Source: Punctularia strigosozonata HHB-11173 SS5
Lineage: Eukaryota > Basidiomycota > Agaricomycetes > Corticiales > Punctulariaceae
Length of the DNA stretch: 64,000 bases
Assembly: GCF_000264995.1 (NCBI RefSeq)
Contig: NW_006767433.1
Location: forward strand, 4,136,967-4,200,966
Direction of reading: 5' to 3'
The notes under the pieces are model-generated. The model searched no databases. It worked only from the letters and a program-made list of their open reading frames with translations, and was not told the origin of the DNA. The number at the start of each line of letters is the position of its first letter. Positions within the stretch are counted from its first letter, which is position 1. This document shows positions 56,332 through 64,000 of the stretch, piece after piece. The position numbers were made by a program, and so were the translations under genes.

Positions 56332-59300
56332 TCACCACCCGTTGTTGTGATGCGCATGCGTGAATTTGTATTCGTTCGGCGCGTGCTGCTGCTGCCAACC
56401 GTCGTGTCCTCCGCCCCACGTCGTGGCTGGTGGTGGCGGCGCGTGCGGGTCGTCGTACGCCCCGGGCCGCGCAAACTGCGCAGACTCGGGCGGCGATGGA
56501 TACATGCCCGTCTCCTGTGGCTGATGTTGTGCAGGGTAGGTCGAACCCGCGAGGCCCCTCGGTGTGAGTTGCATCTCGGGCCCGGCAGGATCGGGCGGCA
56601 TGCCGAGGCCCATCATAGGGTAGCCGTCCTTGTACTGGCTCGCGTCCGGCTGTCGCTCCTGCGGGGCGTAGCTCGACATGTACGGGTATCCCTGTTGAAG
56701 AGGGGCGGAAGGCGGCGCCGGCTGTGGTTGCTGTGGCTGCTGTGGCTGACGATCGCCGTACGTCGGTGGGCTCTGCCGCAGCGGATACGCGGTCGGTGGG
56801 CTCGGTTGCGGCGCCGACGGGCCATTGTCGTAGGGAGAGCTGGACTCGGATGCGCTTCTTTGACCAAGCGCATCGACGCTCATAGCGTACGCGGGTGCGG
56901 CCTGCATCGACCGGGACGTGCTCTGCAGGTCGAACACGGACGAGGCCCGCGACGATGCGTTCTCCTGGGCGTACGCGCCAGCGGCCTGCCGCTGCACGTG
57001 CGCCTCGCCGAACGGCAGCTCGAGCGTGCTCAGCGTCGGGGTCGCCTGCGCCGACGCGGTGGACGACGCCAGCGAGCCGCCGTATGAGTTGTGCGGCGGA
57101 GGCGGCGGGAAGGCACCGTGCTGCGACCTCGTCCGCTCCGTGGCGGACTCGGGCGCGGGCGTCGACTGCAACGACGCCGAACTGAGTTGTCGCTGGCTCG
57201 GAACGATGATAGGCGGCGGTGCCCCGGGGTGGTCCGACTGCAACTGCTGTCGTTGCGCTTGCTGGTCGCGGGCGCGACTGTAGACAGTGCCCTCCTTCCC
57301 CCGCGCGCGTATGCCAATCGGCGGACGCGTCTTCCCGTCGCTGCCCGTCCTTGGGCGCGACACGGCGCTAGCGGCAGGCACGAGCAGGGGCCGAGCTTGA
57401 TCCGCCGCTTGGGGCGTCGGTTGCGGGACTGGCGGCGCTTCGCGGATAGTAACGGTGGTGGCGCTGACGCTGGTGCCGGTGGAGGAGGAATGCGCGCTGT
57501 TTGTCGATGTGGACGGGCTGACGGTCGCGGACGGTGGTACGGTCGTGACGGACGTCGTTACCGGCGTTGGCTCAGCGGCGCGGACCATCGCCCCGGGCCC
57601 GACGTATGGCAGTTGGAAGCCCGCGCCGAGCACGTCCTCTGCCTCACTCCTTTTCCGCTTCGCACCTGGATGGAAAGTGAGCCCGACGGCCATGCCCGTC
57701 TTCGCGTCATCCGCCTTCTTCAGCATGAGCTCGATGACGCGCACGGCCTCGTTTGCGTGGGTGCCATCGCCTGCCTTAGAGGGGGGTGACACGAGCGGAT
57801 CCCTGAGGATCTCGAGCGCTACTCGCACGTCCTCCGTAGCAGCGGGCGCCAGCATCCCGTTCGGCTCGTGTATGAGCGCGTGCGCACCTGCGTTTGCACC
57901 GTCAGACCCCGCTGAACACAGTCCACAACCATCGACAGATACTCACAGACGACTGCCGCCCCGAACACGCTCTTTCCAAAGTCGTAGAACCCAAACGCCG
58001 CAGGCCGCGTCTGCCGCCAGACGCCGTACAACGCCTTGCTCGCCCCGATGATCTCGTGCGCCGCGTTCAACGTGGCGTGCACCGCCTGGCCTGGCCTCGG
58101 GCGAGCGCGTGCCGACGAGCGCGTCTTGAGGAAGGGAAGGTACAGCTTGAGGATCAATGAGGAGGCGACGATCGCCAGTTCGCATTGCTGAGCGAGAAGG
58201 ATGGGGTTGGTGGCATCTGTCGCAGCCGAGAGCGACAGCCGGAACGCAGGCGGGAGATCCTTCGTCCACTGCAAAACCTCGCCCTCGATCGTGGCGGCCT
58301 CTTCGAGCGTCATCTCGCCCTTGTCGCCCAGCACGTCCCGATATACGCGCTTCTTGATCGCCTTGACCAGCTGGGCTTCCTTGCACTTGAGCCCGAAGAA
58401 CGCGGAGGATGCGTCGCCATCCTCGGCACGGAGCGGTGGCGGGATCGGAAGCGAGGTGCAGTGCGGACCGAACGCAGCCTCGTCCACATCCGCAGGCATC
58501 TTGGTGGTGTGTGTGTCGTCCGCAATAAGCGGCGGATGCCCCAGCGCATCCGAAACGAACCTAGAAAGGGGATATAAACTCCCTCGTCCATCAGAGAAAG
58601 CGAGATGAAACCGACACGTCATAATAATACACGTCCCACCACGCCCTGCGTCGCATCTCCGCCTCGAACACGCCATACCGGCCTTTCCATTCGTCTGGAT
58701 CGCTCGCGAGCCCCATCGTCCTCGCGACGCTCACCAATTTGCCCACGAGCGGTAAGAGCGCATTCGGGAGGCCCTGACCGGGCCCGCCGGGTCGGTGGAG
58801 GAGATACAGGATCTGAAGGATCATTCCTGACACGGTATCGAGGTCGTATGCGTGCCCGGGCGCGAGCTCTGCTATCGAAAGCGTGTGCACGGAGAGCGCG
58901 TAGAGCGATCCCGCCGAGTCTGACGCAGACGGGCAGGATTCCTCAGGTTCGGCGGCGGAGCGCATGAGCACGTCCTTCCTGTCGACGTCGTCCGCGTCAA
59001 GCGCGAGTCCGTACGAGGGCAACTCGGTATCGTTCGAGAAATGCCCAAACGAGCTGTAGCCGGAGGAAGAGCCCGTCGAAGGCGGAGAAGACGTGAACGT
59101 CCATCCAGAGCTAGCGGCGGTCGCCGGAGCCGAAGTGGAGTTGGAACCAGCTCCGGCAGGTGCCGCGTCCCCGCGCTCGACGAGCAGGGAGCCGAGCGCG
59201 AACGCGGCCGCGACCGACGCGAAAAAACCCAGGGTCGTCGTTCTTGGTTCCTCCGAAGGTGAGGAGGATGAAGAGCCAGAGGGGGACGGAGATGATTCTG

Positions 59301-60386
59301 GGAAGGCAGCGAACAGGGCGTCCACGCGCCGGCGAAAGTGGGCCCAGTGGAAGGAGGGTTGGGTCTTCATGGTCTGCTCGACGGCGTCGAGCATCCTCTC
59401 TCGCGTCGCTCGCGAACGAGGGAGGAGGCGGACGAGCCGCGAGGTGACGCGAGGTGCACCCTCGTCGTCGGCCCCGGGCGAGGAAAAGGAGGGCGCGCGG
59501 TAATAGTCCATGGGCGGGAGTGTGGTCGCGTTCGCGAAGGGGCTGTGGGAGGAAGAAGAGGGAGAGGGTTCGAACGCCTCCGCGCTAGACGGGTCGATGC
59601 CAAGGTCGCGGAGCCAGATCCCAGCGATGTCGTCTACCGAGATGGAAAGAGAAGATCCGGAGGGACCGGTGGCGAGTATCGTGCGGTCGTTGACGAACGG
59701 CGGATGCTGCGGGCAGAGGCACGCGTGGGCAGACGCGGGGTGAGGATGGGGCGGGTGCACGGCGGTGGGTGGGGTGGCAAAGGTCGAGGAGGGAGGGGCT
59801 GGGGTAGAAAAGTGAGAGCTGGCAGAGGGGAAGGGCGGGTAGCCGCCGCCGACGGTGGCCAGGGTCGTGGCGGGAAGAGAAGCCGGCGCGAGCTGCTGGA
59901 GCTGGGCCGGAGTGAGCATGTCGAGCTTGGCCTCGATGGTGAGGACGCGGTTGTGGAGGGACTGGACGTCGACCTTCTCCATCGCGCCCTGCGTGTAGAT
60001 GCAGCGCGGGATGCATTCGCGCTTCTGGCACTGCGAGCACGGCGTGCGACGGTCGCACTTCAATTTGAGCCGTTTGCACTAGATCTCCGTCAGTTACCGC
60101 AGTAGAGAGTGGTGGTCGTGGTACTACGGACCTCGGCGCAGACGACGGTGAGGCGCGATCGGATTTGGCCGCTGTGCAGAGGCGAGTGTTATGGATCGAC
60201 GGTGGTCAACAGGTAGGGAGGACGGCGGACGACGCACGAGACATGGCTGCTGCTCCGCTCCTTCTGGTTCTCGCCCGAGCCGGTAGAAGGCCGGGTCGGG
60301 TCGCTGGACGGGTACGACGATGAGCCGGAGGCATGCAGCGGCGAGGGGCCAGGGCTGTGGGTGGCGTCTCTGGAGTCGTCGGCCAT
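56332..60386 (-). CDS. Zn2Cys6 fungal-specific transcription factor
   Basis: Join (minus) 60386..60238, 60171..60132, 60078..58616, 58560..57947, 57887..56332, giving 1273 residues. The zinc cluster VCAECKRLKLKCDRRTPCSQ, then CQKRECIPRC, is split by an intron inside the first Cys pair. A short dimerisation coil follows (SLHNRVLTIEAKLDML). The fungal transcription-factor domain (PF04082-like) has TVSGMILQILYLLHRPGGPG, LVSVARTMGLASDPDEWKG, MRRRAWWDVYYYDVFVSDAL, then GHPPLIADD and TKMPADVD. A helical C-terminal part of the domain follows (SLILKLYLPFLKT, AHALIHEPNG). The last 400 residues are Pro/Gln/Ser-rich, probably for activation (QPQQPQQPQPAPPSA). It is a nuclear DNA-binding regulator; the targets are unknown. 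Confidence 0.93.
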
Positions 60387-63300
60387 GGGGTCGGGGTCGG
60401 GCTGGGCGACGACGAAGAAGTGGTGGGGGACGCCGTGGGGAGCGATGGGGACCCACAGCTGGAGGTCGGCGGCGGCGGCGAGGAGGAGGAGAGGAACGGT
60501 GTCCGGCAACTCAGACGACGCGTTCTTTGAGGGGAGAAATGGGGAAGAACCAGGAGAAATGAAGAACCCAGGGCCTGCCATCACTCGCCCACGCTCGTCG
60601 CGCCCGGCATCCACCCCATTCGCCCGCCCGCTGCCCGCGGCATGCGCCAGGACGACCCACTCATCCCCGCCGCGCTCTATCCATAGCCAGACCGTCGATC
60701 AAACGCCCTCCAACGTCCCCGCGCACGCCCTCCTCGTCGTCCTCGCCCACCTCTCCCGCCAGAAAGCACGCGGGGGCGGGGGGACGCGGCTTATCGGGTG
60801 GCCTGCGCAGGCGCGGCCCAGGCACTGCTCGTCATGTGCAGGGTCTGAAACTTCCGCCCTTCTTCCCTGATGCACCATCTTTCGGACTTCCAGTCGTCGC
60901 CCCAATTAGCCCGTCCGCGACTGTGCCAGCGCGAGTGTGTCGCGACTCGGCGCCGCCTCTCGCAGTCGTATGGCAACAGCAGGCTGATCGCGGCACGAGT
61001 TGCTCTGGACGCATGTGCCCCCCATGCGCGATTATTTCGTCGCCAAAGCACCATCACGGACCCGATCGCGATCGCCCGGCAGTTATAAGCTTTTGGGAAG
61101 ACCGCGTGATCTGCCCGGCGCGCTCCCACCCGACCCGCGTCTCCCACCCCTTCCCTGCTCGAATCCGCTCTTCTTCGCCCCAGAGGCTGCTAAGCTGGGT
61201 GCACGAAGCCCGACAGGCGCGATAGCCTTCGCCCGATGGGAGCCACGATCCCGCTTCCAATCCATCGTCTGCTGTGAATTCCTGCGCCCCTACTCTACCC
61301 CAGGCGCATGCGACCATCGACTGCGTCGCCAGTCACTCCTTCAAGCCAACGTGATCCCAGTCAAAGTCATCGGCCGGGTTTTGACTTCCGGTCCTGTCAA
61401 GCCGCACTCCAGTATGGTCACCGCCGCACAAGCTCGCCTGCTTACCGCATGCGCTGACGCCACCGACGCGTCGTCTGATAAGCGCGGTCGGGACTCGGAA
61501 AGCACATAGGCGTTGCCTGACGTGGCATCCTTCCGGGCTTCCCGAAGTCCGACATTATCGTTCCATATGCGGACCGATGTGCGCGACGGCGACAGACCAA
61601 GGCCGAATTCAGCGCTCAGCCTCTCCGTCTCCGATCGCGCTCAGGCCACTACGCCTTGAACGTGCGCGCCGCAGGCGATCGTATGTATCTTCCATCTCAC
61701 CGCAAAGGGCAGGCGGGAGGCTATCAGTGATCCCTGTCCCTCGACCATGTTATCCAAACCGAGCGAACAATGCCCTATCGCATGCACCTTGCCACCGGCA
61801 GTTCACTATCTCCCAGCTGATCTGCCCCCGTAAATACGCTGCGGATGACCGGACCGAATATCCTCATACTAATGATATCTTGCATTGATTCCGTACGCGT
61901 CCGTCATCTTCCGGAGTCGATCGAATGACAACGTCAGCTCAGGCTCGCTTGCGTGGCTGTTGCTACATACACCTCGGGCGCCCACCGAGGCATCCGCGGA
62001 AGCGACTTCCGCAGCTCATAGCGTATGGAAACCGTTCCAATTCCTCTGTTGGTTTCGTATAGCATACGCTATGCATATGCACGCTGACCCTCGCGATCAA
62101 CGCACGTGTCACAATGCACCGCATCAACTGAGCGTCGCCAAACTGCCTAACTCATCGACCATATTACGGTTCATCATACATTGCCATTCAACCACTCGTT
62201 CTGCGAGGGAAACGTCCATTGATACAGGCACTATAGAACGCCGGAAATGATGCGCCTTTACGAGCGATGGTCATGATAGAAAATTGCCGAACGACGTATG
62301 ATTGCCGGAAGAAGCGTAGCGATTCCATGCAAACAGCTGGACAGCGCGCCACACCTTGTCGACCGTGGATCCTTCCTGACCATCTTCCTTTTCCGTCCTT
62401 TCTCTCTCAAGCACCTCCGAAAATCAGAGCGGGCTCGAGGGGCGATGCGCGCTCTGACTCCCCCCACGATCCGCGCCGAGGGGGTCGACGTGATTTATTG
62501 AATTCTGTAGTCTCGACCTCGTTCCCAAGACATTTTGTGTTCGACGTATGCGCGGGAACTTGTCAGGACTCGACAGGAATTTGTAGAGCGGGTACCCAGA
62601 AGCAGCGTCCCGTCTCACCCGTGGTCCATAGCGCCCACGTTTGACAGCGAAAGCCCCGTCCGGTCAATTTGCGGCATCCGCGCTCTTTTGACTCTTTCGA
62701 CCGCGCCATCGCCGACGGCTTCGTGGCGCTCGGTCGAACGGTTGTCTCTCGGAAATCGAAGACCATGGTTCACATCGCAGAAAGATGCTGCCCTCTTCTT
62801 CTGGCGGCCATCGCGCTCAATCATGAGCGTTGCGCATGACCGTGCGCAGGCGTTTCATTCTGCGCTCATCGAGGCCTGAGACCTGCGAGGACAATCGGGC
62901 CTGGGGCCTTAGAATCCCGCGGATATCTTAGCCGGCTCGTCTGTTCGGTTCAATGACCAGTCCTCATCTGGTGATTCTGTCTCCCACGAGAGGTTTCATA
63001 CCGGTGTGAAACACGAGGATCTCTCTTCCAGGACCCAGGCGCCTCTCCAGGTTAATATCGAAGGGGCCAGGCAGCACACGGTCTCGCCATGGCGCGGTCA
63101 TCTGGTCCGCAAGACCCCACGTCCGCTCTGGGGTTTCCATTCACAACGTGAGTTGTACATATCGATTCCTGGCTTCCGTCGTCCCACCTGTGAATGAGCG
63201 ACGGACATGCTACGGACTTTGCCATGTTCTCGCATACTTCCTGGAGCTAACGCGTCTTCTCGCGAGGTATCCTCGTTGCACGCCCAACACCAGCGCACAG

Positions 63301-64000
63301 CGTACATACCGAGTGGCGGGGTTCGACCACTTCTTGCATTCCGCGCCCGTTGTCGTCATGAATGTTATGCGAGACAACGGACGCTGTGCCTTGCGGCGTT
63401 TCAGATTTGAATCGTTGAAGGCCACTATGACGATTGAATCTTCTGGCCGTTCGCTGTTCGTTTGCAGTTATCAAGAACCAACAGTGCCCCATATTGAGAG
63501 GGGCTTCTCGCCGAGCGCTACGTTCTCCTGATCTCTATATGAACGTGCGACACCTGGAGCTGCTTTGGGCGCCGTCCTCCCCCTATATAGCAGCGCGACA
63601 GACGGAAACGGTCACAGGGCAAAAGAATATGCATGCGCTGCCCCCTACTTGTTGACGTTTCGGATCCGCTCCTCGGGTGCGAACGAGCGTGTGCAGAGCG
63701 GGACATCGGACAGCCGCGATCGAACGACCTCTGATAGCGTCGTTCAGCGCCGATAGCAGCAAGACGGCAGACTTTCTCGGAAGTGTGAGTGAGCGGATAT
63801 AACGCGCGGGTAACTTGGGGCGAGATAACGTCGCGTTTCCCTCAGGACCCCATGGACATGTACTGCTCTGCAGATTAGACAGCTTTCAAAACCGATATAT
63901 ATCGAGGTTTCGTATCCAAATCGCTCGATTTGGCGCGCGTTTCGGCCACAGGATATCAAAATCTCAATATATATCGAAATTGAAAGCTCTATTCTACACG
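60387..64000. other. 3.6 kb without a recognisable gene
   Basis: Many frames of 60-170 codons overlap on both strands, which reflects GC-rich sequence more than coding. None shows a known motif, and I found no chain of exons. The left part is the promoter and leader of the transcription factor. The right end holds the inverted repeat at 63881-63988. Confidence 0.45.
63881..63988. repeat. Inverted repeat with a central perfect hairpin
   Basis: The left arm (63881-63910) is AGCTTTCAAAACCGATATAT followed by ATCGAGGTTT. The right arm (63958-63988) is its imperfect reverse complement and ends ATCGAAATTGAAAGCT. Between them lies a perfect stem, CCAAATCGCTCGATTTGG (63916-63933). It may be a MITE-like remnant or an extended palindromic control site. 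It sits at the window end, so the flanks are not complete. Confidence 0.6.

Noticed and set aside
56272-57789. Several long plus-strand frames antisense to the transcription-factor C-terminus.
   Set aside because: They are Arg-rich shadows of GC-rich Pro/Gln coding sequence.
57887-57947. Apparent frameshift within the C-terminal half of the Zn2Cys6 gene.
   Set aside because: A normal intron with a GTGAGT donor and a GCAG acceptor (57888-57946) joins the two frames and gives a smooth protein, so no frameshift is needed.
58605-60105. Long plus-strand frames antisense to the Zn2Cys6 domain exon.
   Set aside because: They mirror GC-rich coding sequence that carries a clear family domain on the minus strand.
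1-64000. LTR retrotransposons, virus-like elements and CRISPR arrays.
   Set aside because: No long direct terminal repeats, Gag, protease or integrase motifs, and no regularly spaced short repeats with unique spacers were found. The only regular array is the LINE 5' UTR.

Overview
The window reads as nuclear DNA of a mushroom-forming basidiomycete (Agaricomycetes). Nearly every recognisable gene is cut by several short GT-AG introns of about 50-70 nt. The gene content fits this: two class I hydrophobins, an aryl-alcohol-oxidase-like GMC enzyme, DUF6534-type membrane protein, Kre9/Knh1-like Ser/Thr-rich GPI proteins, and a Zn2Cys6 regulator. All gene models were spliced by hand from the sequence. 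Where I give exon joins, the phases close without internal stops.

Layout. 1-497 is the 3' end of a non-LTR retrotransposon (LINE). 1893-3171 is the splicing factor SYF2. 3172-6430 holds two unrecognised genes. 6502-9053 is a secreted, GPI-anchored TIM-barrel glycoside-hydrolase-like protein. 9167-10856 is UPF3. 10857-14102 is gene-poor and carries two LINE tails in opposite orientation. 14103-15260 is HOP2. 15719-16631 is a Kre9-like GPI protein. 16908-19990 is ORC3. 20304-21541 is an ATP-grasp ligase. 22011-22688 is a small TA-flanked inverted-repeat element. 22938-24006 is a second Kre9-like GPI protein. 24337-26060 is a DUF6534 membrane protein. 26500-29872 is MCM4. 30044-32508 is a GMC oxidoreductase. 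33199-34197 is a BTB protein. 34633-36060 is a CYP40-type cyclophilin. 36546-37170 is hydrophobin 1. 38815-39366 is a small intronless gene. 40022-40707 is RPB9. 40795-47991 is an apparently intact LINE. 49479-50015 is hydrophobin 2. 50217-54677 is an OCRL/INPP5B-like phosphatase. 55212-55757 is an HABP4/Stm1-like protein. 56332-60386 is a Zn2Cys6 transcription factor. 60387-64000 shows no recognisable gene.

The most unusual object is the 7.2-kb LINE. Its ORF2 has the domain order endonuclease, RNase H, reverse transcriptase, with RNase H upstream of the RT instead of downstream. ORF2 has no AUG before its endonuclease and overlaps ORF1 in the -1 frame. The 5' UTR is built of regular monomers of paired hairpins. 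The 3' UTR hairpin is kept in a diverged relative at the start of the window. The element ends in (ACCT)n instead of poly(A), and it lies within about 90 bp of the RPB9 start codon.

Most host genes are housekeeping: DNA replication (ORC3, MCM4), meiotic recombination (HOP2), transcription (RPB9), splicing (SYF2), mRNA quality control (UPF3), protein folding (CYP40) and phosphoinositide turnover (OCRL-like). They are interspersed with wall and secretion genes of a wood- or litter-associated fungus. I see no rRNA, tRNA, CRISPR, LTR element or virus-like element.
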